From positions 1 to 5,759 of the forward strand of contig DAOVLS010000169.1 in the NCBI GenBank assembly GCA_030631125.1: DNA of 5,759 nt. The letters run 5' to 3'. Below the pieces are notes generated by a model. That model made no database searches. It saw only the letters and a list, made by a program, of their open reading frames with translations, and was not told where the DNA came from. Positions 1 through 5,568 of the stretch are shown in pieces. Numbering within the stretch: the first letter of the stretch is position 1; the number at the start of each line of letters is the position of its first letter. The stretch is from Planctomycetales bacterium (lineage in GTDB: Bacteria; Planctomycetota; Phycisphaerae; SM23-33). Position numbers and translations under genes: made by a program.

Positions 1-2018
1 AAATAAAGCGTGAACACCGGTCGGTCCGTCGGTAATTCATCGACGACTTTCCAGTCCGAAAATGTTTCCCGCAGGCGTTCGGCGGACATCTCCTCAGGCC
101 AGCCGTAGGAATGCGCCAGGCGGTCTATCTCTATCCACGATACGAGCACGTGCGACATACCCATCAGGCGAAGATAGTCGGCGAGTTCGCCGGACGAACG
201 GCCCCGGCGCAGAACGCCCGTAAGCGGGAGTTCGTCAAAGACGGTCGCATAGACGGTCCCGGGCGGGAAATAGAACGCCCTCGCCTCGCCGATGAGAATA
301 GTCGGACCCGGTAACATGACAGGCCCCCGATGACTCCGGCGGACGGGGTCATAAAAGTAATTCTGTGCGGGGTCGTGAAAGTAACTCCATGCCGAGGCCA
401 GACCCCATCCCGCCGCCGCGACCAGCAGCGCTGAGGCAAGCACCGCGCGGACCCGTAGCGGAGGCCACCACGGCGCGTCCGCCATACGTGCAACGGCGCC
501 GGCAGCCAGCAGCAAAATCGGCACAACCGCCGGCGCGATGAATCGCGCCGGCATGTCGCGCGTGAAAAATATCCATACGAACACCTGGACCACCAGCACG
601 CCCAATACCGCCCATTCCCACGGCTTCGACGCTCGGGGCCAGAGAAATATCAGAAAAACCGTTACGACCGCCAGCAACAGCACGACCGGACCCACCACCG
701 GCTGGGTGTCATAGGGTTTCTGGCCCGACCAGAAAGCGAAAAACCTCTCCGAGCGCGAAGGCGGTTGCTCCGGCGGTTTGTAATCCGCCGGTTCCGGAAC
801 GGGCGGGCGGTAGCCCGGGGCGTGCCCGTCGCACCATCGGGCGGCGGATTCGTCGGAAAAATGCCCCTGCCCGAACAGACCCATAGCCAGAGGAAAGACA
901 GGATTACCCGTCGCGACGGTGTTGCGCAAAAGCCAGGGCGAAAACAATATGACCGCTACGCCACCGGTAAGGACGACATGAGCGATTCGCCGGCGCACTA
1001 TCGAAGCAATCAGCATCACCGCCAGCACAGGACCGGCAATCAGCCCGACACTGAGATACTTCACCGCGCAGGCCGCTCCCAGCATCGCGCCGATAATAAC
1101 CGCCGATTTCAAGGCCGGTTTGGTCAGCCACCGCCGAAGCCATAATAGCGCCAATGCCAGATAACAGAACTGCGCCGGTTCGACCATCGCCAGACCCGAC
1201 AGGTAAATCACCCATGGCGAAGTCGCCAGCAGAACCGCCGCCGCCCGTCGTGGCACAGGTTTCAAACCTGCGCCGCCAAAAACACCCGCTATCATCACCA
1301 AACCGAACAGACCGACCATCAATTTTCCCAGGTGCATCCCCTCGTATGCTCCCCCGCGAAGGCACATCCCAAGAAGAAACAGCATCTCAGCGCCGAGCGG
1401 ATAGTGGCTATAGACGTTGTGGTTCAGCGTGGCGATCCGTCCGGCGTGATAATACTCGCGTGGTAGTTGGAGGTGATACTCCATCACGTCGTAGGAATCC
1501 ATTGTCAGGTTTCCAAGCCACCCCGGCGGCATGACCGCTCCTGCCAGCCAAAGCCCCGCCGCTATCGCCGGCAGTACCCACAAGAGACTTCCAGGAGCGA
1601 GCCTTCGACGCGGTTTCAACGTCTTGAGCGGACGCCAAGCCTGCACCAACGCCAAAATCACACCCGCGCCCACCACAGGCCACCAGAATTGCATCGTCAG
1701 GAGTCCGCCCGCGAGCGAGCCGACGATAAGCACCGCCGTCGAAAGCATCCAAAGCCCGATCGCACCGGCCGTCGCCAGGCAAAGCAGCGTCGGTGATTGC
1801 CCGGGCCTGAAAAACCGAAAGACCGCCCAGCCGTATCCGCAGGCCGACGCCAGCACAAGCAGCGATATGACCCCGTCGGTCAGGATCAGGACCATCGCAC
1901 TGGCAACGTCCGGTATCGAGCCTAGCGCCACGCCGAGCGTAACCATCGTTACCACCGGCAGCACCACCGCCAGGGCCCACGCCGGAACTTGTCTGATTTC
2001 GTTCCTGTCGGTATCCAC
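1..2018 (-). CDS. GT39/ArnT-like multi-pass membrane glycosyltransferase (3' end beyond window)
   Basis: One frame stays open from GTG at 2018 to the left edge, giving 672 codons. The protein alternates hydrophobic helices (about residues 13-33, 40-58, 79-105, 111-126, 145-163, 231-250, 260-290, 304-340, 345-363, 441-460, 468-485, 491-510, 525-543) with polar loops. The loop after the fifth helix has D174/D177 in DSYDVMEYHL, then LPREYYHAG and HYPLGAEML. This matches the acidic first periplasmic loop of GT-C enzymes of the GT39/PMT/ArnT type, which use polyprenyl-phosphate sugars. PWLLRNTVATGNPVFPL (361-377) is also typical of such proteins. A soluble domain (about 571-672) ends at the edge, so probably few residues are missing. 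By family, it would transfer a sugar to a lipid or protein at the outer membrane face; donor and acceptor cannot be told. GTG 2018 was chosen because a short polar N-terminus and helix 1 follow directly. An in-frame ATG at 2270 would pull repeat DNA into the protein. The family is fairly sure, the activity is inferred. Confidence 0.85.
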   Translation of the reverse strand, partial: MDTDRNEIRQVPAWALAVVLPVVTMVTLGVALGSIPDVASAMVLILTDGVISLLVLASACGYGWAVFRFFRPGQSPTLLCLATAGAIGLWMLSTAVLIVGSLAGGLLTMQFWWPVVGAGVILALVQAWRPLKTLKPRRRLAPGSLLWVLPAIAAGLWLAGAVMPPGWLGNLTMDSYDVMEYHLQLPREYYHAGRIATLNHNVYSHYPLGAEMLFLLGMCLRGGAYEGMHLGKLMVGLFGLVMIAGVFGGAGLKPVPRRAAAVLLATSPWVIYLSGLAMVEPAQFCYLALALLWLRRWLTKPALKSAVIIGAMLGAACAVKYLSVGLIAGPVLAVMLIASIVRRRIAHVVLTGGVAVILFSPWLLRNTVATGNPVFPLAMGLFGQGHFSDESAARWCDGHAPGYRPPVPEPADYKPPEQPPSRSERFFAFWSGQKPYDTQPVVGPVVLLLAVVTVFLIFLWPRASKPWEWAVLGVLVVQVFVWIFFTRDMPARFIAPAVVPILLLAAGAVARMADAPWWPPLRVRAVLASALLVAAAGWGLASAWSYFHDPAQNYFYDPVRRSHRGPVMLPGPTILIGEARAFYFPPGTVYATVFDELPLTGVLRRGRSSGELADYLRLMGMSHVLVSWIEIDRLAHSYGWPEEMSAERLRETFSDWKVVDELPTDRPVFTLY
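345..392. repeat. 24-bp tandem duplication inside the glycosyltransferase gene
   Basis: Units 345-368 and 369-392 are directly adjacent, each 24 bp, and identical at 19 of 24 positions by my count. Both begin GGGGTC and share AAAGTAA. On the coding (minus) strand they give a tandem octapeptide, AWSYFHDP followed by AQNYFYDP (residues 543-558), at the junction between the last membrane helix and the soluble C-terminal domain. The repeat is in frame and keeps the reading frame open. Confidence 0.8.
529..552. repeat. 11-bp-stem palindrome within coding sequence
   Basis: GCCGGCGCGAT at 529-539 is exactly complementary to ATCGCGCCGGC at 542-552, with only GA between. It lies inside the glycosyltransferase frame and encodes MPARFIAPA, a stretch where an Arg and Pro after a helix are usual for this enzyme type. 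No T-run follows on either strand, so it is not a terminator. It is probably a product of GC-rich codon choice. Confidence 0.55.
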
Positions 2019-2026
2019 GAACGTAC

Positions 2027-2055
2027 ACGATATGTCGGCGGCAGGGGTTTGACAA
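2027..2055 (-). promoter_or_regulatory. Putative sigma70 promoter of the glycosyltransferase gene, possibly leaderless
   Basis: Read on the minus strand, TTGTCA (2055-2050, 5 of 6 to consensus) is followed by 17 nt and then TATCGT (2032-2027, 4 of 6). Only 8 nt separate the -10 box from the GTG at 2018, so transcription would start at or within a base or two of the start codon. No Shine-Dalgarno site is seen ahead of that GTG, which fits a leaderless mRNA. Confidence 0.4.
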
Positions 2056-2072
2056 TGACCGGAAGGAAAGCA

Positions 2073-2100
2073 GGCACTTGGCACTCGGCATTGGGCATTG
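2073..2100. repeat. Heptad tandem array, left arm (GGCAYTN x4)
   Basis: Four back-to-back 7-bp units: GGCACTT, GGCACTC, GGCATTG, GGCATTG. The period is exactly 7 with no gaps. It forms the left arm of the fold-back element. Confidence 0.75.
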
Positions 2101-2199
2101 GCGGCACAGGCCCCTGGGACCCCTTGCCGGGGTTTGATGATGATCGATTCTGTTCGATTCCCGCCTTTGCAAATTCCCAGGATATAACGGCAAGACGCC

Positions 2200-2244
2200 C
2201 AGTAACCCACGACCACCAATGCCCAATGCCGAATGCCGAATGCC
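2200..2244. repeat. Heptad tandem array, right arm (opposite orientation)
   Basis: Seven-base periodicity runs CAGTAAC, CCACGAC, CACCAAT, GCCCAAT, GCCGAAT, GCCGAAT, then GCC. AAT recurs at 2218, 2225, 2232 and 2239. The last four units are the reverse complement of the left-arm units. The first three are more diverged but stay in phase, so the array may once have been longer. This resembles the short heptanucleotide repeats (STRR) known from cyanobacteria in form, not in sequence. Confidence 0.75.
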
Positions 2245-2251
2245 CTTTCAC

Positions 2252-2280
2252 TGGTATTCGCGACAGGCATTGTTTATACT
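2252..2280 (+). promoter_or_regulatory. Putative promoter of the redoxin gene
   Basis: TATACT at 2275-2280 is a good -10 box (5 of 6). The -35 region at the right distance (TGGTAT, 2252-2257, 17-nt spacer) is poor, so an activator or a looser sigma70 site is possible. Initiation near 2287 would leave a leader of about 20 nt carrying AAAGGGAA (2293-2300), a fair ribosome-binding site 5 nt before the ATG at 2306. The right heptad arm ends 7 nt upstream of the -35 region. Confidence 0.4.
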
Positions 2281-2305
2281 CGCCGTTTCTTGAAAGGGAA
2301 CTACT

Positions 2306-3448
2306 ATGAAACGAAGCGTTTGCACTTTGGCCCTTACGGGATTGGTTTTCGCTACGTTTTGTCTTGGCCAGAAGATGTCGGCCCTGCCGGTAACGCAGCC
2401 GGCCGGCGCAGCCGCTGAATTGGCGAAGATGAAGTCGCTGATGGGCAGGCGCCGGGGCGACCCCCGCGGAGACAGACTGATAGCGGTGCTGAAGCAGCGC
2501 CTGCCGGAGGCCCTGGCGGTCCTGGGCGAAATGGAGCAGAAATATCCCAAGGCCAAGGAAATTCACGAGGCCAGGATGATGGGCGTCGTTGCGGCCATTC
2601 AACTGGCGCGAATCAGCGACGCTCCGGCAATGACCGGGCGGGCGAAAGAAATCATCGCCAGGATTATCGCCTCGGATGCTCCGGGCCGGCTCAAACTTCA
2701 CGCCGATGCGCACCTGCTGCTGCTGAGACTCAAGCCGATCGGCGTCGCCACGACCTCACCGGCGGCAAATCCGGCTAAAATCGACACTACCAAAACCATC
2801 CTGCAATTCACGCAGCGATACGCGAAAACCGACCAGGCAGTCGATGCCATCACGACCGGTATGCAAATGGGCAAGATCATCGGCGACCAGAAAGTCTTCG
2901 ACGAACTGCTGGAAAAACTGACCAAAGACCATTCAGACCACCCGCGGGCCAAGCGGATCCTCCGGCAACTGGGTAAAAGCCCCGACATCGGCAAACCCTT
3001 CGCCGCAACGCTGACGAAACTCGACGGGACGAAACTGACACTACCCGACGACCTGCGGGGTAAAGTAGTCGTGATCGACTTCTGGGCTACCTGGTGCAGG
3101 CCTTGCATTATGACCATACCACACATGAAATCGCTGTACGCCAAGTACAAAACGCGAGGCGTGGAGATCGTCGGCATCAGCCTCGATAAAGACCTGCAAC
3201 GGCTCAAGTCGTTCGTAGCGACCAATAAAATGGACTGGATTCATGCATGCAGCGGTAAGGGCTGGGACGACCCGACCGCGCACAAGTACGGCATCGGCGG
3301 CATCCCCAGTATCTGGGTGATAGGAAAAGACGGAAAGGTAGTCTCCGATAACGCACGAAGGAACCTGACGGCGACAATCGAAAAGGCCCTGTCGGCTACG
3401 ATTACCAAGCCGACGCCGACGACCAGACCGGCGCGGGTAACGGATTAA
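2306..3448 (+). CDS. Secreted TlpA/ResA-like thioredoxin-fold protein with a long N-terminal region
   Basis: 380 residues. Residues 1 to about 26 look like a Sec signal (K2, R3, then a hydrophobic stretch to about 20). There is no good lipobox, so a soluble periplasmic location is likely. Residues about 35-225 are mostly helical and charged, with no function I recognise; they may form a TPR-like scaffold. The thioredoxin domain spans about 228-363: strand VVVIDFW (254-260), active site WCRPC (C264, C267), helix IPHMKSLYAKY, strand VEIVGISLD (286-294), and the cis-proline loop GGIPSIWVIG with P334. All core TlpA/AhpC-TSA-type redoxin features are present, so it should reduce or exchange disulfides in the envelope. 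C315 is a further cysteine. The tail (368-380) is Thr/Pro/Arg-rich. ATG 2306 has a ribosome-binding site and begins the signal peptide. The coiled-coil lipoprotein gene starts 2 nt after its stop. Confidence 0.88.
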   Translation: MKRSVCTLALTGLVFATFCLGQKMSALPVTQPAGAAAELAKMKSLMGRRRGDPRGDRLIAVLKQRLPEALAVLGEMEQKYPKAKEIHEARMMGVVAAIQLARISDAPAMTGRAKEIIARIIASDAPGRLKLHADAHLLLLRLKPIGVATTSPAANPAKIDTTKTILQFTQRYAKTDQAVDAITTGMQMGKIIGDQKVFDELLEKLTKDHSDHPRAKRILRQLGKSPDIGKPFAATLTKLDGTKLTLPDDLRGKVVVIDFWATWCRPCIMTIPHMKSLYAKYKTRGVEIVGISLDKDLQRLKSFVATNKMDWIHACSGKGWDDPTAHKYGIGGIPSIWVIGKDGKVVSDNARRNLTATIEKALSATITKPTPTTRPARVTD

Positions 3449-3450
3449 CG

Positions 3451-3879
3451 ATGAACCGTAGTCTGAACATCCTGATAGTCATTACGCTCGTGTTGGGCGG
3501 ATGCGACATCGGTAGAAAGAAGCGAGATGATTCTCCGCAACCGCCCAGCCCGTCCGTGCAGGCGGCCAGGGATGTTCGGATTACGCAACTCGAAGATGAA
3601 CTGCACAAGCGGGAAAAACAGCTTGAAGAACTCCGCGCCCGCGCCGACCTGCTCGCTCAACGGGCGAAAAAACTGGAATTCCTGAACGAGCAATTGCAAA
3701 AGCAACTTAATGCTGTCGGCGACGCCCCCCGCCAACGGGACCGCTACAAACAGCAGGCCGCTGTGAAGCAATTGGAAATCGACAGTCTGAAGAGGCAAAT
3801 CAAGGAATTAAAACGCGCCATAGGTGTACCGAGTTCGCAACCAACCTCCGCTCCAATAACCAGGCCGGATCAGGAATAA
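3451..3879 (+). CDS. Small coiled-coil lipoprotein, function unknown
   Basis: 142 residues. The N-terminus MNRSLNILIVITLVLGGC is a lipoprotein signal peptide with lipobox LGGC; C18 would be the lipidated residue after cleavage. D19 is the +2 residue, which in enterobacteria retains lipoproteins in the inner membrane; whether that rule holds here is unknown. Residues about 42-126 are rich in Glu, Lys, Gln, Arg and Leu with heptad spacing (ITQLEDELHKREKQLEEL onward), a long coiled coil broken near GDAPRQRD (90-97). The tail is Ser/Thr/Pro-rich. ATG 3451 lies 2 nt behind the redoxin stop with no Shine-Dalgarno site, so translational coupling is likely. I recognise no family beyond lipoprotein plus coiled coil. 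Context suggests an envelope partner of the redoxin. Confidence 0.8.
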   Translation: MNRSLNILIVITLVLGGCDIGRKKRDDSPQPPSPSVQAARDVRITQLEDELHKREKQLEELRARADLLAQRAKKLEFLNEQLQKQLNAVGDAPRQRDRYKQQAAVKQLEIDSLKRQIKELKRAIGVPSSQPTSAPITRPDQE

Positions 3880-3897
3880 GTCATTTTACCCTCCACT

Positions 3898-5031
3898 ATG
3901 CGTATCGTAGTTACCGGACAGGTTGGGATGGACAAGAAGGCCTTTCTCGAGCGGGCCGCTGCCGCCGCGGGACATGCCGGATGTGAGGTTACGCTCTGCA
4001 ACGTCGGCGAGCGGATGTATGCCGAGGCCCCGGACGTCCCGGCCGGGAAAATCCTCGACCTGCCCCTATCACGCCTGAACACGCTACGCCGGAGCGTCTT
4101 CAAGGACATCCTCGCCGCCGGCGCAGTCGAAACCAATATCATCGTCAATACCCACGCCACTTTCCGCTGGCGACACGGGCTGTTCTACGCATTCGATTAC
4201 GACCTGATGGGCGAACTGGACGCCGAGATGTACGTAACGCTGGTGGATAACATCGACCGCGTACACGCACGCCTGAGGCGCGACGGGCATACCAACCACA
4301 CGCTCAAAGACCTGATGGTCTGGCGGGAAGAGGAGATTCTTGCGACCGAACTGCTCAGCCAGATCGTTCGCGGGCACGGGTGCTTTTACATCCTCGCCCG
4401 CGGCCCGGACGGGACTGACCAGACCGATCCGGCAGAGATGCTGGCAAGACTCATCTCGAACCGGCAGTGGAAAAAGGCGTATTTGAGCTTCCCGATGACC
4501 AACATCGGCGATACCGAGACGATCACGCAGATTCAGCAGTTCCGCGCGGCGATGAAGCGGCATTTCATCTGCTTCGATCCCGGCGACCTGGAAGAAAAGC
4601 ACCTTTGCAGCCTGGCGCTGGCCGCCGCCGAGGCGGGCGACCGCTTCGTTACACTGAATGTGGAGGGGAAAGAAATTCCCGTCGAGACAATCGAACTGCT
4701 GGCTATCCTGCCTGACATCGACGGGCAGATTTACGCGCGCGATTTCAAACTCATCGACCAGTCCGACATGATAATTTCGCTTATCCCGGCAGTGCCCGCC
4801 GGCGCAGGCCTGCCGGCCAGGCCCGGTATTTCCTCCGGCGTCGAGCGCGAACTCCAGCACGCGCACGAAGCCGGAAAAGATGTCTTCGTCATCTGGACCG
4901 CCGACGCAGCCCCCTCACCGTTCATCACCGAAACCGCTACACGCCTCTTCCGCTCGACCGGCGAGGCAGTCGAATTCTTCATCGAAAACAACTACACCCC
5001 CGACGCCTTCGGCGGACGATTGTTCGGATAG
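3898..5031 (+). CDS. Two-domain protein: AdkA-like P-loop kinase domain fused to NDT/DNPH1-like nucleotide N-glycosidase domain
   Basis: 377 residues, no signal peptide, so cytoplasmic. Residues 1 to about 170 resemble archaeal-type adenylate kinases: strand MRIVVTG, P-loop-like GQVGMDKK (7-14), strand TNIIVNTHATF (79-89), MYVTLVDNIDRVHARLRRD (111-129), then a lid-like helix with WREEE. Walker A is atypical: K13 stays, but the second Gly is D12 and Ser/Thr is K14. Residues about 190-360 resemble nucleoside 2-deoxyribosyltransferases and DNPH1/Rcl, which hydrolyse deoxynucleoside 5'-monophosphates: KKAYLSFPM (192-200), IYARDFKLIDQSDMIISLIP (278-297), and SSGVERELQHAHEAGK (312-327). By motif alignment from memory, Y195, D282 and E318 match rat Rcl Y13, D69 and E93; S312 matches phosphate-contacting S87. 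An extra loop (about 298-311) precedes the Glu motif. Starting at ATG 3898 keeps the first strand; there is no ribosome-binding site. Both folds are likely, the reaction is inferred. Confidence 0.75.
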   Translation: MRIVVTGQVGMDKKAFLERAAAAAGHAGCEVTLCNVGERMYAEAPDVPAGKILDLPLSRLNTLRRSVFKDILAAGAVETNIIVNTHATFRWRHGLFYAFDYDLMGELDAEMYVTLVDNIDRVHARLRRDGHTNHTLKDLMVWREEEILATELLSQIVRGHGCFYILARGPDGTDQTDPAEMLARLISNRQWKKAYLSFPMTNIGDTETITQIQQFRAAMKRHFICFDPGDLEEKHLCSLALAAAEAGDRFVTLNVEGKEIPVETIELLAILPDIDGQIYARDFKLIDQSDMIISLIPAVPAGAGLPARPGISSGVERELQHAHEAGKDVFVIWTADAAPSPFITETATRLFRSTGEAVEFFIENNYTPDAFGGRLFG

Positions 5032-5052
5032 GTGAAATTTCCGTCAAAATCC

Positions 5053-5080
5053 TTGACAAGAAAGGAATAAGCGTCATAAT
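5053..5080 (+). promoter_or_regulatory. Near-consensus sigma70 promoter of rplM-rpsI
   Basis: TTGACA (5053-5058, perfect) and CATAAT (5075-5080, 5 of 6) are 16 nt apart. Transcription would begin near 5087, giving a leader of about 41 nt before the rplM ATG at 5128. The leader shows no clear hairpin and only a weak purine stretch (GGACAGAAGA) as ribosome-binding site. This is the strongest promoter match in the window, as expected for ribosomal protein genes. Confidence 0.7.
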
Positions 5081-5127
5081 ACGGTGCTCTTTTCGCATTT
5101 GGGATTTTTGGTAACGGACAGAAGACA

Positions 5128-5556
5128 ATGAAGACATACATGGCAAAACCCGGCGAAGTCGTCGCCAAGTGGCATCTGGTCGATGCCGAGGATAAGATTC
5201 TTGGTCGATTGGCGACGAAGGTCGCTATGATCCTAATGGGCAAGCATCGCCCTGAGTACACCCCGCATGTGGACACGGGTGATTTCGTGATCATCGTCAA
5301 CGCCGAGAAGATCCACATGACCGGAAAGAAATGGACAACCAAGCAGTATGATCGGTACACCGGCTATCCCGGTGGGCATAAGTCGTTGTCGGCGGAGGAG
5401 ATGCGCGAGAAGCACCCGCATAAAATCGTCTTCGAGGCCATAAGGCGAATGCTGCCTAAGAACCGCCTGGGACGACAGATGCTGACGAAACTGAAGGTCT
5501 ATGCCGGACCTGAACATCCCCACCAGGCCCAGCAACCTGAGAAACTCGAACTATAA
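5128..5556 (+). CDS. rplM: 50S ribosomal protein L13 (uL13)
   Basis: 142 residues, the usual bacterial length. The signature runs [19 protein letters not shown] (15-33), [46 protein letters not shown], and [20 protein letters not shown]. These are the conserved L13 segments, including the RMLPKN loop. L13 is an early-assembling large-subunit protein that binds 23S rRNA. ATG 5128 gives the normal N-terminus; ATG at 5140 (M5) is less likely. It heads the classic rplM-rpsI pair; the rpsI start is 12 nt past its stop. In E. coli, L13 represses its own operon through the mRNA leader; I see no comparable structure here. Confidence 0.98.
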   Translation: MKTYMAKPGEVVAKWHLVDAEDKILGRLATKVAMILMGKHRPEYTPHVDTGDFVIIVNAEKIHMTGKKWTTKQYDRYTGYPGGHKSLSAEEMREKHPHKIVFEAIRRMLPKNRLGRQMLTKLKVYAGPEHPHQAQQPEKLEL

Positions 5557-5568
5557 GGTGCCAATTCA

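Larger units (their letters stand above)
2073..2244. repeat. Fold-back intergenic element with heptad-repeat arms
   Basis: Arms at 2073-2101 and 2216-2244 are inverted repeats of 29 bp that pair at 26 positions by my count. They include a perfect 17-bp core (2085-2101 with 2216-2232). The 114-bp interior has further complementary pairs, 2113-2119 with 2175-2181 and 2123-2129 with 2188-2194, and a direct repeat TCGATTC at 2144-2150 and 2154-2160. Outside the arms, GAAAG (2066-2070) and CTTTC (2245-2249) extend the symmetry after a 2-nt slip. The element fills the space between two divergent promoters. It has no convincing gene. It could be a non-autonomous mobile element, a structured RNA, or a dispersed repeat family of the genome; the sequence alone does not decide. 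Confidence 0.65.

Noticed and set aside
529..552. Palindrome as an operator or recombination site
   Set aside because: It lies deep inside a coding frame, encodes residues expected for the family, and its symmetry is easily produced by GC-rich codon use.
1154..2052. Several plus-strand open frames of 100-170 codons opposite the glycosyltransferase
   Set aside because: Products are Arg/Pro/Ser-rich and low in hydrophobic cores, typical of antisense shadows; the minus-strand frame explains the region.
2119..2133. ACCCC-TTGCC-GGGGT hairpin as a terminator in the divergent gap
   Set aside because: The stem has only 5 bp, and the following sequence (TTGATGATGAT) is not a T-run. No gene reads into it from either side.
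1408..2226. 272-codon minus-strand open frame
   Set aside because: It overlaps the glycosyltransferase in another frame on the same strand. The product is Gly/Arg-rich with no membrane or domain pattern, while the chosen frame gives a coherent membrane protein through the whole 2 kb.
2073..2244. CRISPR array
   Set aside because: Units are 7 bp, contiguous and inverted between arms, with no spacers of regular length and no cas gene in view.
2019..2270. In-frame upstream extension of the glycosyltransferase to ATG at 2270 (84 extra codons)
   Set aside because: The extension would read through both heptad arms and the element interior, giving a Cys-rich, composition-odd peptide unlike the family N-terminus. 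A promoter and short polar N-terminus support GTG 2018 instead.
1949..2713. 254-codon minus-strand frame spanning the divergent gap and the start of the redoxin gene
   Set aside because: It crosses repeat DNA and the redoxin signal peptide antisense, and its product has no family resemblance.
4084..4866. 260-codon antisense open frame opposite the kinase/hydrolase gene
   Set aside because: It mirrors the codon structure of a GC-rich gene on the other strand. It shows no recognisable domain and has no promoter or ribosome-binding site of note.
5002..5016. CGCCTTCGGCG hairpin near the end of the kinase/hydrolase gene as a terminator
   Set aside because: The stem is short, lies inside the coding region, and no T-run follows.
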